Notes: generated from the sequence alone by a model not told the origin. DNA of 64,000 nucleotides from Ruminococcus sp. (GCA_015066935.1 SVNK01000003.1:206910-270909), one strand, 5' to 3'. Positions 18,801-27,519 are shown, numbered from the stretch's first letter. A program made the numbers and translations.

Positions 18801-19460
18801 ATGATAACGGCAGGCTATGACAGAACACTTTCAGAAACACCGTCAAAGCTGAGTGTAACGCAGATTACAAAGAAGTTTGATGATGAGGACGAACCGTTTG
18901 ATTTCAGGCTGCGTCGTCCACGCTTTATAAGCGGTGAATCTGTGCTGACAGGAGCTGAGAGGGGAACGGCAATACATACCTTTTTTCAGTATTGCAGTTT
19001 TGAGTCTGCAATTGAGGACGTTGATTCTGAAATAGACAGAATAAGGAAAATGGGTTATATTACGCAGCTGCAAGCCGATTCAATCAGCAGAGAAAATGTA
19101 AGTGCATTTTTCAGAAGCGACTTATACAGACGTATTGTCGGTGCAAAAGAGATATGGCGTGAAAAGAAGTTCATGGTTGCTCTTTCCGAACTCGGCATGA
19201 AGGACGTACTTTCAGAACGCTTCGGAAGTTTTGACGGTATGATTAAAGGAATCATCGATCTTATGTTTGAGGAAGAAAACGGAATAGTAATAGTAGATTA
19301 CAAGTCGGACAGACAAGCTTCGGAGGAATGTCTGAGAGAGCGTTATGCCGTGCAGCTGAAGCTGTATTGTTCAGCTGTTGAACTTATAACGGGAAAAAGT
19401 GTTACGGAAGCCTATCTGTATTCGTTTGAGCTGAGAAAAGCGATAAAAATGGCGTTATGA
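15810..19460 (+). CDS. addA: ATP-dependent helicase/nuclease subunit AddA
   Basis: A 1216-residue UvrD-like (SF1A) helicase with a C-terminal nuclease. Motifs in order: AAAGSGKTAVL (Walker A), MIDEYQDSN (motif II), VGDVKQSIYRFR (motif III), LHGSKGLEYPFVF, LLYVGLTRAK (motif VI) and the nuclease part GIIDLMFEE with IVDYKSDR. The AAAGGAGGAATAATT ribosome site overlaps the end of addB, so the two are translationally linked, and together they form the Firmicute counterpart of RecBCD. Confidence 0.97.
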   Translation: MPWTEQQQSAIDARNSSVIVSAAAGSGKTAVLTERLVQLIADPNSGVRADRMIVVTFTNDAAAELKKRLDMKLRSLINDDPGNAHLLKQQVLLQNARISTINSFCFELLRDNITDEGITSGFTVIDDTENNVLKMQAMEELFDYYSSEEYEKISFLYDRFCVKDERRLTEVISLADNFLSSVTFRDKWLDSAVNGYKCDFRESAYFGKIGELALSKLKRALKISESCCRDISAIFPDMSVPAAVRSLEQAEDDRKNIEKLIRIFEDGRFPTEAEVPSFSDLVRVGKTVHSKELREIYKTRRDRLKKITADALESIASAERDYAEAGEVTVILAEVIRKYHEIIWAKKCAKNALSFDDGERLALELLSETDENGRMCQSEIARKTAEYYDLIMIDEYQDSNNKEDMIFKLLSKNFRYDDEYGPMYGDNVFLVGDVKQSIYRFRLANPKNFIRTLRASEPYTKESENPNKSIVLNKNFRSSEGVIGFVNYVFGQIMTAECGDIDYTEDEQLYFGAEIYDGAPENMVRTCINFINDDPDDNTEEAETVKITGIRTSPEVEYTAGKIAEMLKNNAEVIVGKGETRACRPSDFCVLVRNNRFVRMYVKALEERGVPVREIGEEGYLRSREIAVLLDLLRIINNPLLDVPMAAVMTSPMYMFTVGEIAYLKSLDRSLPLFSVIRGLADGAYSECTDMFLIGRCREFLDALDGFRLDSVTMTVGELIDKIYDTTDFISVMQLQSNGEKKRANLRALIRFAAGYEASSAFEGSGGLGGFLRHTDRIMATGDYTQGKGSASSGEYVVVQTLHGSKGLEYPFVFIAETSCLFKYDSDAVMCSDDGRVGYVLYDPKIYRRYKTFQQIMLSNEAKRDTRSEEMRLLYVGLTRAKQQLFVNLKCGEKALKRVRSGLEETALSGGDSEDMIHNAECFADWIWACIFASEEFDSISAELDISTKIAYTRKIASHGRMFDCEFIGNVSVREEMMSEEQEYASADTEICSEIRSMITAGYDRTLSETPSKLSVTQITKKFDDEDEPFDFRLRRPRFISGESVLTGAERGTAIHTFFQYCSFESAIEDVDSEIDRIRKMGYITQLQADSISRENVSAFFRSDLYRRIVGAKEIWREKKFMVALSELGMKDVLSERFGSFDGMIKGIIDLMFEEENGIVIVDYKSDRQASEECLRERYAVQLKLYCSAVELITGKSVTEAYLYSFELRKAIKMAL

Positions 19461-19604
19461 CAGGAGAAATGCTTTTTATACTAAACACGATAAACTGAGA
19501 AATCCACGTGATATTTTTTGTCGGAAATTTTCTGTATGCTATCATAAATTTATCACAAAAAAGGGTATAATTATAATTACAGAAACGACGAAAGGATGAT
19601 GGTT

Positions 19605-20942
19605 ATGTCAGATAACTTCGATGAATACAATGAGCAGAACAGCGTGTCTGAGGATACCGGTCACGATTACGGGAATTCTTATGCATATGTTTCAAATAAT
19701 TCGGTCAAGCCAAAGAAAAAGAAGAACCACAGTGTTCTGAAAGCAGTTGCTCTTTTTCTCAGCTTTGGAATAGTTGCAGGAGTCTCCATACAGGGATATA
19801 AGATATATAAGGGTGAGGACGAGAAGAATACACTTTCTGAGTTCGATGCGCTCGAAAACGAGTCGTCAAGCACAGAAAGTACTGATGCTGACCGTTTATC
19901 ATCTGACGATAATGATAATGCAGACGTTGTGTCTCTGTTTCAGCTTGCGGCACGTACCGATGCAAAGCCTATCCCAGAGATTGTTGACAGCATAATGCCG
20001 TCATTTGTCGGTATATCCTCAACGTTTGAGGTTAGTTACAACGGCTGGGGAACTGTAAACAGCCAGCAGATGCAGGGAACCGGTACGGGAATTATCATGA
20101 CTGAGGATGGCTATATTGCAACAAATGCTCATGTCGTATATGATAATGAAAGCCAGTATGCGGCAGGTCAGGCAGTAGAAGTGTCTGTACTGTACAGTGA
20201 TGAAAGCGTCCATGAGGCAAAAATCATAGCGTACGACCTTCAGACTGATCTTGCTGTTCTGAAAGTCGATGAAACAGGACTGACACCTGCGGTTTTCGGA
20301 GACAGTGATGACCTCAAGGTCGGAGAGCTTGTTATTGCCGTGGGAAATCCTCTTGGATTTGAACTTTTCGGTACTGTTACAAGCGGAATCGTTTCGGCAC
20401 TTGACCGACAGGTAACAATCGGTGATAAGAATATGACACTCATCCAGACTGATGCACCTATTAATTCGGGTAACTCAGGCGGACCGCTTCTTAACAGCTG
20501 CGGTCAGGTAATAGGCATAAATTCAGCAAAGATGTCGTCCAGCTACGGCTCGGCAAGCATTGAGGGACTTGGTTTCGCAATTCCGATAAACGATGCGAGA
20601 ACAATTATCAACGACCTTATCAATTATAAGTATGTCAAGGGCAGACCATATATGGGCATAAGCACAACTGACATTACCGAAAGTTATTCACGTTATCTCA
20701 ATCTTCCTATGGGTGCATATGTAAACTATGTTGAAGAAGGCGGAGCAGCTGATTTCGCCGGAATTCAGGAAGGTGACGTCATCATTGGAGTTGAGGACGA
20801 AACAGTTTCAACAGGAGCTGAGCTTGCTGCAATTGTTTATGATTATAAGGCAGGCGATTCCATTACACTGACTGTCTCAAGACGAGGCAAGGATATTGAA
20901 ATCACAATGATTCTTCAGGAACGCAAACAGCCTGAACAATAA
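19605..20942 (+). CDS. htrA: HtrA/DegP-like membrane-anchored serine protease with PDZ domain
   Basis: A 445-residue protease: an acidic cytoplasmic N-terminus, one membrane segment (about residues 40-60, after KKKKNHS), then an extracellular trypsin-like domain and one PDZ domain. The triad is His in ATNAHVVY, Asp in QTDLAVLKV and Ser in NSGNSGGPLLN. The PDZ domain includes GAYVNYVEEGGAADFAGIQEGDVI. It should degrade or refold damaged exported proteins. The start was placed at 19605 (AAAGGA 8 bp upstream); the in-frame ATG at 19596 overlaps that site. A terminator follows. Confidence 0.93.
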   Translation: MSDNFDEYNEQNSVSEDTGHDYGNSYAYVSNNSVKPKKKKNHSVLKAVALFLSFGIVAGVSIQGYKIYKGEDEKNTLSEFDALENESSSTESTDADRLSSDDNDNADVVSLFQLAARTDAKPIPEIVDSIMPSFVGISSTFEVSYNGWGTVNSQQMQGTGTGIIMTEDGYIATNAHVVYDNESQYAAGQAVEVSVLYSDESVHEAKIIAYDLQTDLAVLKVDETGLTPAVFGDSDDLKVGELVIAVGNPLGFELFGTVTSGIVSALDRQVTIGDKNMTLIQTDAPINSGNSGGPLLNSCGQVIGINSAKMSSSYGSASIEGLGFAIPINDARTIINDLINYKYVKGRPYMGISTTDITESYSRYLNLPMGAYVNYVEEGGAADFAGIQEGDVIIGVEDETVSTGAELAAIVYDYKAGDSITLTVSRRGKDIEITMILQERKQPEQ

Positions 20943-20996
20943 TTTCAAAAGAATTTTTCTAATCCTTAAAAGGGAAACGTTCATATCTTCTCCTTC

Positions 20997-21036
20997 ATAA
21001 GAGCCGACTTATAATGGGTCGGCTCTTATACTTTTT
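20997..21036 (+). terminator. Terminator after htrA
   Basis: Stem ataagagccgac / gtcggctcttat, loop around ttataatgg, followed by actttttc. Confidence 0.88.
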
Positions 21037-21045
21037 CAATAATAA

Positions 21046-21192
21046 TTAATGTCTGCTCATCAACTTAAAATTGGCTTAGTATAGCTTTATAAAGCCAATT
21101 TTAAGTTGACAAAGTGCAAGAAAAAATAATGGAATTGATAATTTTTCTTGCACTTTGTTTTGCCCTATAGGGCAAAATGAGCAAGACATCAG
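21046..21192 (+). repeat. Six-hairpin repeat, copy B: module 1 only (hairpins 1-3)
   Basis: It runs from TTAATGTCTGCTCATCAAC to ATGAGCAAGACATCA and then similarity to the full copies stops. It contains the first three hairpins. The terminal TGTCTGCTCAT and ATGAGCAAGACA can pair, so it is a complete unit and not a random fragment. It lies just after the htrA terminator. Confidence 0.88.
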
Positions 21193-21211
21193 TTATTTCT
21201 GTTTCGTATAT

Positions 21212-21242
21212 AAAAAAGCTGTGCATCGTATAATGCACAGCT
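21212..21242. terminator. Hairpin in htrA/thioesterase intergenic region
   Basis: Stem agctgtgcat / atgcacagct with a short cgtata loop, preceded by A6. In the minus direction this would read as a terminator for the convergent thioesterase/LtaS-like operon. Confidence 0.5.
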
Positions 21243-21269
21243 GAGATTGTCGATAAACATCGCTATTTG

Positions 21270-21495
21270 CGGACGACCAATGGTCGTCACTACAATTATA
21301 CACGCAAAACAGCCAATCTGTAGGGATGTCCAATGGGCATCCGCATATAATTGTATTTGTAAATCGGCTTTTTCTACAGCTCAGTTTGTCTGTTAACCTG
21401 AATTTTAATCAGAATAGAATGGGACGACCGATTGGTCGCCCCATCACTTATATAAGCATAATAGTCAGATTATATGGATGTTCGTCGGGCATCCG
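21270..21495. repeat. Cluster of four short GACGACC/GGATG-type palindromes
   Basis: Four imperfect palindromes of about 19 bp: gacgaccaatggtcgtc (21272), ggatgtccaatgggcatcc (21324), gggacgaccgattggtcgccc (21421) and ggatgttcgtcgggcatcc (21476). They share a plan but differ in bases on both arms together. Related units are near 49146 and 49278. No ORF is supported here. Confidence 0.7.
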
Positions 21496-21551
21496 GAAAT
21501 TAAATGTATCAGCAATCTGACTTTATCACAATCCCGGCTGAATGTACAGCT

Positions 21552-21938
21552 TTATTTTGAATTTGTTTTTGCCATGAATTTTTCGCCGTACACAAGGAAG
21601 CGTTTATGGATACCTTCGCCGATTTTTCCTGCCTCATCAGATGCAGTAACGTTGAAGGTAAACTCCCTGCCGTTAATTTCTGTAAGAAGAGCTTCAGCAG
21701 AAACCTTCATTCCGAGTGGAGTTGCAGAAATGTGACGGACGTCAAGAGCGGTGCCTACAGTAGTCTCATCGTTTTCGAGGTAATCATCGAGACAGCTGCA
21801 TGCAGCTTTTTCCATGAGCATAATCATTGCAGGGGTTGCAAATACATCAAGACTTCCGCTGCCGACATTTACGGCGAGTTCAGCGGCAGAAACTTTTATT
21901 TCTGCCGTACCTTTGATACCACATTCAATAGTTTTCAT
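21552..21938 (-). CDS. Hot-dog thioesterase, fluoroacetyl-CoA thioesterase (FlK)-like
   Basis: A 128-residue single hot-dog-fold domain. The pattern FATPAMIMLMEKAA then VGTALDVRHISATPLG matches FlK-type thioesterases, with candidate catalytic Thr (ATP), Glu (MEKAA) and His (VRHIS). General members hydrolyse acyl-CoA; fluoroacetyl-CoA is only the named prototype substrate, and the real one is unknown. The start at 21938 follows CGGAGGT; an upstream in-frame ATG (21995) overlaps the previous gene. It lies 13 bp after the LtaS-like gene on the same strand, so they are probably co-transcribed. Confidence 0.85.
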   Translation of the reverse strand: MKTIECGIKGTAEIKVSAAELAVNVGSGSLDVFATPAMIMLMEKAACSCLDDYLENDETTVGTALDVRHISATPLGMKVSAEALLTEINGREFTFNVTASDEAGKIGEGIHKRFLVYGEKFMAKTNSK

Positions 21939-21951
21939 AATAGACCTCCGT

Positions 21952-23889
21952 TCAATCGCTGAGTGGAGAAGAGGAATAACCGTCTCCGATAGCACGGTCG
22001 TACGTTAGAGCATCAAGCTCATCGTTTTTGGGGACTGTATTGTCAAATGAAGTAGAGTAAACAGGGATTTCCTTCATGAACTGCATCATTTTTTCAATAA
22101 AAGCGTCATGAGGAGCGTCAATAATATCGAAAATTACGTAAGGGATATAGAAGAATGAGAATTCATTATCGGGTACGTTTGAGAAATCGGCGTCGTAGTT
22201 GCTCCAGAAGAAATATTTCTGTCTGTAGAGGTCACTGCAGTTTTCGCCTGTCAGGTTAAGCTGGTTGTAGACGCTTGTTTCGCCTCTCAGCGACGGGAAG
22301 TGGTCGCCTACAAAGAATACGAGAGTAGGTTCATCCATTTCCTTGAGCTGGTTGAGGAATACCTCAAGACCTTCTGTTGTGTGCTGAATCCACTGCAGAT
22401 AGTTGCCGAATTCGTCATCGGGATCTTCGCCCTGGTCGTAAGGCTGGTGGTTCTGCATTGTGGTTGTATGGATGTACATCGGCTCGTCGGAGTTCTTGAT
22501 TGAATCGATAATCTGATTGAAAACTGTGGAGTCGTCCACATACTTGCCGAAGTATTCAACGGGAACGGTAAATGTTGAAACGTCGTCATAATCATCGTGA
22601 TAAATGAGTTCATCGAATCCGAATCTGGGATAGATATCATCACGGTTATAGAAACTTATCTGGAACGGGTGAATATAAGATGTCTTATATCCCCAGTCCT
22701 TGTAGTAACGTGCCATAGCAGGAAGATCGTGCTTGGCGTATTCACGCTGCGGCATATTTGGATCGTTGATACCCTTTACAGGAAGTCCGAAGAGGAGTTC
22801 AAATTCTGACCGCACGGTCCAGCTTGCATATGTCGGGGAAATAATTGTACCTCCATGACCTTCGGCACGAACCTTGTCAAATTTCTCATAATATGAATTA
22901 TCGACATTAAGCTCATCAAAGACTCTGAAATCGGCGAATGCTTCGCTCATGATGTAGATGACATTGGGCTTTTTGCCGCCGTTGAAGTCTCCTGACTTAT
23001 CAATAGTGACATTGAGGATAGAGTCGATTTGTTCGTCATCGTAATCATCGGGAGCGACAAGACGGTTTTCAAAGCTTTCCGTAGCAGTCTGGACGAGGAA
23101 GGCGAGGAAGCTGTTGTTATTGAATTTCTCGTTGAGAAGAATATCGTTGCTTGCAGCAGTAGTGTCGATTCCGAAGAAGGAGTAGATTGGCTTATAGAAG
23201 CCGGGAAGCATTACGATTGCGCAGAAAGGAACGGTGCAGGCAAGTCCCGAAATAACACGTCTTGAAGTTCTGAGCTTGACTTTAGGGTTAAAATAGAATA
23301 CAAGAGCAAAGAAAGCAATAACGATTATGTATGACAGAATCAGTGCGAAAGTAATTTTGATATATGCAAAGGAACTGAGACTTTTAACGCTTCGGAAGAG
23401 CTTCATATCCGAAAGGATAAGGTGATTTCCGTTTGTGTTGTATTTGAACAGCTCAGTGGTACTCAGAGCCATGTAGATGATACTCTGGGTCATGACAGCA
23501 AGCCATCCCTTAGAGAAAATAGCAAGCAGGAAAAAGAAGATTATTGCTGCAATAATGATATTGAAAATCATAATTCCGGGATGGTCTGCCCAGAAGCCGA
23601 GATAATAAGTAATCGACTTTGCCTGAGTGATTTCAGCCATAGTACAGATAAACAGCGGAAAAATGAGAATCAGAGCGAGATTCAGTTTCTTGTAGCGTTC
23701 TGTATTTTCAACACGCTTTGCTGTAAAGCGTTTCCAGAATTCAAAGCGGCTCTTTTTTTCTTCGATGGGAGTAACAGAAAGAGTTTTATGCTCACTTACA
23801 TCCTTCATTCCCGGAGCTGCTGTTTTAAGCTGCGGAATGTTTGTAATGCTGTTGCCAATATTTATTTTTTCTTTTGACTTTTTTGACAT
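21952..23889 (-). CDS. LtaS-type membrane sulfatase / phosphoglycerol transferase
   Basis: A 645-residue polytopic protein: about 65 basic cytoplasmic residues, five membrane segments (about residues 70-250), then an extracellular alkaline-phosphatase-fold domain from about residue 310. Metal and nucleophile positions of the LtaS family are visible: Glu in VIYIMSEAFADF, the nucleophile Thr in SPTYASWTVRSEFELL, and FFVGDHFPS (Asp, His). It probably moves glycerol-phosphate or a related group onto a wall or membrane glycopolymer. A GAGGGAT ribosome site precedes the ATG. Confidence 0.9.
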   Translation of the reverse strand: MSKKSKEKINIGNSITNIPQLKTAAPGMKDVSEHKTLSVTPIEEKKSRFEFWKRFTAKRVENTERYKKLNLALILIFPLFICTMAEITQAKSITYYLGFWADHPGIMIFNIIIAAIIFFFLLAIFSKGWLAVMTQSIIYMALSTTELFKYNTNGNHLILSDMKLFRSVKSLSSFAYIKITFALILSYIIVIAFFALVFYFNPKVKLRTSRRVISGLACTVPFCAIVMLPGFYKPIYSFFGIDTTAASNDILLNEKFNNNSFLAFLVQTATESFENRLVAPDDYDDEQIDSILNVTIDKSGDFNGGKKPNVIYIMSEAFADFRVFDELNVDNSYYEKFDKVRAEGHGGTIISPTYASWTVRSEFELLFGLPVKGINDPNMPQREYAKHDLPAMARYYKDWGYKTSYIHPFQISFYNRDDIYPRFGFDELIYHDDYDDVSTFTVPVEYFGKYVDDSTVFNQIIDSIKNSDEPMYIHTTTMQNHQPYDQGEDPDDEFGNYLQWIQHTTEGLEVFLNQLKEMDEPTLVFFVGDHFPSLRGETSVYNQLNLTGENCSDLYRQKYFFWSNYDADFSNVPDNEFSFFYIPYVIFDIIDAPHDAFIEKMMQFMKEIPVYSTSFDNTVPKNDELDALTYDRAIGDGYSSSPLSD

Positions 23890-24091
23890 TAGTAATCATC
23901 CCTCTTGTCTAAGAAATATTTTTAATTTTTGTCTGGTGATAGCCCCAAAACTATCTTTATACTATATAATAACATACCTTTCAAAAAAGTTCAAGCTGTG
24001 AAATGAATTATCATGAAATAATCACGAAAATTGTCGCTTTGGTAATATTGCACGTTATAGCAAAATAAAATTTGTGTATTTTGACGATGCT

Positions 24092-24799
24092 TCAGATGAC
24101 CATTCCGCCGTTGACCGCAAGTACCTGACCTGTAATGTATTCTGCCTGAGGAGACGCAAGAAATGCGGCTGAATCGGCTATATGACGAGGTTCGCCGAAG
24201 ATACCGAGTGGGATTTCCTCACGAATGGATTCAAGGTCTTCATCTGAGAAACGACTGTTCATTTCGGTCATAATGAAGCCGGGAGCGATGCAGTTCACCC
24301 TGATTCCCGACGGCGCAACTTCCTTGGCAAGAGCCTTTGTGAATCCGATGATTCCTGCCTTTGAAGCGGAGTAGTCCACTTCACATGAAGCACCGCACTG
24401 TCCCCACATAGAAGAAATATTTATGATACAGCCCGATTTTCGGCTTATCATTGAGGGGAGCACTGCACGGGCACAGTTCATTGTCCCCGAAAGATTCACG
24501 GCGAGAATGCGGTCAGCGGTCTGCTGAGGGATTGAGGGAAAGAGGTCGATTTCGGAAATACCAGCGTTATTTATAAGCAGGTCGATGTGACCGATATTCC
24601 GTACAGCTTCACGGACGGCTTCGCAGTCTGATGTATCGAATTTCATGGGAGTACCGTGGATTTCCTTAGCAAGCAGCCTTGCTTTTTCCTCGGCACGGAA
24701 ATAATTTATGATGACATGAAAGCCTTCTTCGGCGAAACGGCGGCATAAAGCTTCACCGATACCGCCTGTGCCACCTGTTATGAGAGCAGTTTTTGACAT
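24092..24799 (-). CDS. SDR-family oxidoreductase, FabG-like
   Basis: A 235-residue short-chain dehydrogenase. It has the NAD(P) motif TGGTGGIGEA, NNAG, the catalytic Tyr/Lys in DYSASKAG, the active-site Ser in NISSMWG and the C-terminal YITGQVLAVNGGM typical of FabG (3-oxoacyl-ACP reductase). It stands alone, not in a fab operon, so another carbonyl substrate is possible. The ATG at 24799 (8 bp after GAGGAGG) is preferred to the GTG two codons upstream. Confidence 0.88.
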   Translation of the reverse strand: MSKTALITGGTGGIGEALCRRFAEEGFHVIINYFRAEEKARLLAKEIHGTPMKFDTSDCEAVREAVRNIGHIDLLINNAGISEIDLFPSIPQQTADRILAVNLSGTMNCARAVLPSMISRKSGCIINISSMWGQCGASCEVDYSASKAGIIGFTKALAKEVAPSGIRVNCIAPGFIMTEMNSRFSDEDLESIREEIPLGIFGEPRHIADSAAFLASPQAEYITGQVLAVNGGMVI

Positions 24800-24885
24800 T
24801 GACACAGCCTCCTCTGATAGATTTCAGGCATAAAACTTGTTCATTTCATTATAACACATCCGGCAATAAAAATCTATAGCAATAC

Positions 24886-24914
24886 TTGAATTTTTTGTGA
24901 AGTCGTGTTATAAT
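24886..24914 (+). promoter_or_regulatory. Promoter abutting repeat copy C
   Basis: TTGAAT (24886-24891), 17-bp spacer, TATAAT (24909-24914). The last T of the -10 is the first base of the repeat. It reads toward UPF0291-cdd and the radical-SAM genes. Confidence 0.82.
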
Positions 24915-25032
24915 TAATGTGTCCTCAATAACCGCCGTCAGGCGGTTATTGCCCCGAACTTCGTTCGGGGAGCGCAAATTCTTCATAATATGAGGAAATA
25001 ATATGAGGAATTTGTGCATCGCATTCATTGAT
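24914..25032 (-). repeat. Six-hairpin repeat, copy C: module 2 only (hairpins 4-6)
   Basis: In this orientation it reads TTAATGTGTCCTC, then ataaccgcc/ggcggttat, ccccgaac/gttcgggg, an enlarged gcgcaaatt/aatttgtgc hairpin with a small internal duplication of ataatatgagga, and ends GCATTCATTGAT. That is exactly the part missing from copy B. It lies between a good promoter and the TTG start of the UPF0291 gene 31 bp away. Confidence 0.88.
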
Positions 25033-25063
25033 TATATGAATTATGATTGTGAGGTGTATTTGA

Positions 25064-25267
25064 TTGACACAGGAAAAAATAGACAGAATCAATGAGCTTG
25101 CCAGAAAATCGAAGAGCGAGGGACTTACTGATGCTGAAAAAGCTGAGCAGACCGAGCTTCGGAACGAGTACAGACGCTCTGTGACGGGGAATCTTGCGGG
25201 ACAGCTCAGCAACACATATATAATGACTCCCGACGGAAAAAAGCGCAAAGTCGGAAAGAACGGGTGA
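25064..25267 (+). CDS. UPF0291/DUF896 small protein (YnzC-like)
   Basis: A 67-residue protein reading (M)TQEKIDRINELARKSKSEG, with ELRNEYRRSVTGNL and a basic tail, the DUF896 pattern. The start codon is TTG: GAGGTG lies 7 bp upstream and no ATG fits. YnzC-type proteins are small helical hairpins of uncertain role. It is first in a run of four same-strand genes with cdd 4 bp later, and its leader contains repeat copy C. Confidence 0.85.
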   Translation: MTQEKIDRINELARKSKSEGLTDAEKAEQTELRNEYRRSVTGNLAGQLSNTYIMTPDGKKRKVGKNG

Positions 25268-25271
25268 TTCT

Positions 25272-25664
25272 ATGACAAATACCGAGCTATTTTCGCTTGC
25301 AGTCAAAGCGGCAGAGAATTCACATTCAAAGTATTCGGGTTTTAGAGTAGGGGCTGCACTTCTTACAGCGGACGGAAGAATTTTCACAGGCTGTAATATT
25401 GAAAATGCGTCATATTCGCTGACAATCTGTGCCGAGCGTACAGCAGTTTTCAAGGCAGTCTCGGAGGGTGTCACGGAATTCAGGGCGATTGCCGTTGCAG
25501 GAAGTTCCGACGGAGACTTCTCCAAGCCATGTCCACCGTGCGGAGCCTGTCTTCAGGTACTTTCGGAGTTCTGCGGAGACGATATGGTGGTTGTACTGTC
25601 AAACGGCTGGTACAGACTTGCGGATTTCCTGCCGATGGGCTTCCGCAGTGACAATTTAAGATAA
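25272..25664 (+). CDS. cdd: Cytidine deaminase
   Basis: A 130-residue homotetrameric-type cytidine deaminase (cytidine/deoxycytidine to uridine) in pyrimidine salvage. It has YSGFRVGAALLT, the zinc/proton-shuttle motif TICAERTAVFKAV and PCPPCGACLQVL, giving three zinc cysteines and the catalytic Glu. The C-terminus keeps LADFLPMGF. The start lies 4 bp after the UPF0291 stop. Confidence 0.95.
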   Translation: MTNTELFSLAVKAAENSHSKYSGFRVGAALLTADGRIFTGCNIENASYSLTICAERTAVFKAVSEGVTEFRAIAVAGSSDGDFSKPCPPCGACLQVLSEFCGDDMVVVLSNGWYRLADFLPMGFRSDNLR

Positions 25665-25677
25665 TATGGAGGAAAAA

Positions 25678-27519
25678 ATGCTTAAGAATAAAATAGAAAA
25701 GCATCTTTTGTCGGTACAGAAGCCGTCACGCTATATCGGCGGAGAGGTCGGCAGCATAATCAAGGACAAGGAAAAAGTTGATGTACGGTTTGCATTCTGT
25801 TTTCCTGATACATACGATATCGGAATGTCACATCTCGGCATGAAGATTCTGTATTCGCTAATAAATGAAAGGGAGAATTACTGGTGTGAACGCTGTTTCG
25901 CACCGTCGGAGGACTTCGAGACAATCATGCGTGAAAATGAGATTCCATTGTACGCACTTGAAAGTCTTGACCCGATAAAGGATTTTGATTTTATTGGCTT
26001 TACTATGCAGTACGAGCTTTCGTACACCAATGTGCTTAATATGCTTGACCTTGCAGGCATTCCGGTTTTTGCCCGTGACAGAGGGAATGAACTGACACAG
26101 ATTGTCTGTGCGGGAGGACCGTGCGTATGCAATCCCGAGCCTCTGGCAGACTTTTTTGATCTGTTCATTCTCGGAGAGGGCGAAGAAGTCAATCTGGAGC
26201 TTATGGACCTTTATCATGAGATGAAGCAGCAAGGTGCTTCGAGGACGGAATTCCTCAGAAGAGCTGCAAATATTGAAGGTATTTATGTTCCGTCGCTTTA
26301 CAGTTTCAGCTATAAGGAGAACGGGACAATTGAAAGTGTAACGGCTGCCGACGGAGCTCCTGCGACAATCCGTAAGCGTATTATCAGGGACTTTGACAAG
26401 GTTTACTATCCCGATAATTTTGTTGTTCCGTTCACTGAAATAGTACACGACCGTGCTTCTGTTGAAGTTCTGAGAGGCTGTATCAGAGGCTGTCGTTTCT
26501 GTCAGGCAGGCTTCATATATCGTCCGTTCCGTGAAAAGAGCGTTGACACTATATGCAGTCAGACGAAGGCACTCTGCGAGAATACGGGCTACGACGAGGT
26601 TTCACTTGCGTCTCTCAGTACAAGTGACCATTCCGAAATTGACCCCATGCTTTCACAGCTCATAGACTACACGGCTGATGCAAGGATAAATCTTTCACTT
26701 CCGTCGCTGCGTGTTGACAATTTTTCAGAGGAACTCCTTGAGAAAATCAAGAAGGTACGCAAAAGCGGACTTACTTTTGCGGCTGAGGGCGGAACACAGC
26801 GTCTCCGCAATGTTATAAACAAGAATGTCAGCGAGGAAGAAATCATCAACACCTGCCGTATTGCGTTTCAGGGAGGATATTCGGCGGTCAAGCTTTATTT
26901 CATGATGGGACTTCCTACCGAGACTGGTGAGGATATTGTAGGAATTGCAGACCTTGCCCAGCGTATCGTTGACCTTTATTATGAAAACGAGAATCGTCCC
27001 AAGGGAAGAAGCGTACAGGTATCGGTAAGCGTGGCAACATTTGTACCGAAGCCGTTTACGCCGTTCCAGTTCGAGCCGCAGGATACACGTGAGATGATTG
27101 AGCACAAGCAGAAGCTTCTGATGGATTCCGTAAAGACGAAGAAGATAAAGGTGAGCTACCACAATCCCGATGTAAGTGCCCTTGAGGTTATTCTTGCAAA
27201 AGGTGACAGAAGACTGTGCAAAGCTGTCTATACGGCGTGGAAGAAAGGCTGTAAGTTCGACAGCTGGGATGAATACTTCCATTATGACAAGTGGCTTGAA
27301 GCTTTTGAAGAGTGCGGCATAGACCCTTCGTTCTATGCAAACAGAAAATTTGAATTTGACGAGATACTGCCGTGGGATCACCTTGATTACCTTGTATCAA
27401 AGGAGTTCCTTATCCGTGAGAACAGAACTGCACACGAAGCGGCAACAACGCCGAACTGTCGTCAGAGATGTTCGGGATGCGGCGTGAATAAAGCGGTAGG
27501 GAGGGAATGTTTTTGTTAA
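25678..27519 (+). CDS. TIGR03960-family radical SAM protein with B12-binding-like N-terminus
   Basis: A 613-residue protein. The N-terminal part (YIGGEVGSIIKD, FAFCFPDTYDIGMSHLGMKILY) matches TIGR03960 proteins, followed by a cobalamin-binding-like region and a radical SAM domain whose cluster Cys lie in LRGCIRGCRFCQAGF. It ends in a Cys cluster (CRQRCSGCGVNKAVGRECFC). The start at 25678 follows TGGAGGAAAA; the ATG at 25666 overlaps that site. The following DUF2344 gene overlaps by 13 bp, the usual partner. The substrate is unknown; links to tRNA or ribosome modification have been suggested from gene context. Confidence 0.9.
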   Translation: MLKNKIEKHLLSVQKPSRYIGGEVGSIIKDKEKVDVRFAFCFPDTYDIGMSHLGMKILYSLINERENYWCERCFAPSEDFETIMRENEIPLYALESLDPIKDFDFIGFTMQYELSYTNVLNMLDLAGIPVFARDRGNELTQIVCAGGPCVCNPEPLADFFDLFILGEGEEVNLELMDLYHEMKQQGASRTEFLRRAANIEGIYVPSLYSFSYKENGTIESVTAADGAPATIRKRIIRDFDKVYYPDNFVVPFTEIVHDRASVEVLRGCIRGCRFCQAGFIYRPFREKSVDTICSQTKALCENTGYDEVSLASLSTSDHSEIDPMLSQLIDYTADARINLSLPSLRVDNFSEELLEKIKKVRKSGLTFAAEGGTQRLRNVINKNVSEEEIINTCRIAFQGGYSAVKLYFMMGLPTETGEDIVGIADLAQRIVDLYYENENRPKGRSVQVSVSVATFVPKPFTPFQFEPQDTREMIEHKQKLLMDSVKTKKIKVSYHNPDVSALEVILAKGDRRLCKAVYTAWKKGCKFDSWDEYFHYDKWLEAFEECGIDPSFYANRKFEFDEILPWDHLDYLVSKEFLIRENRTAHEAATTPNCRQRCSGCGVNKAVGRECFC

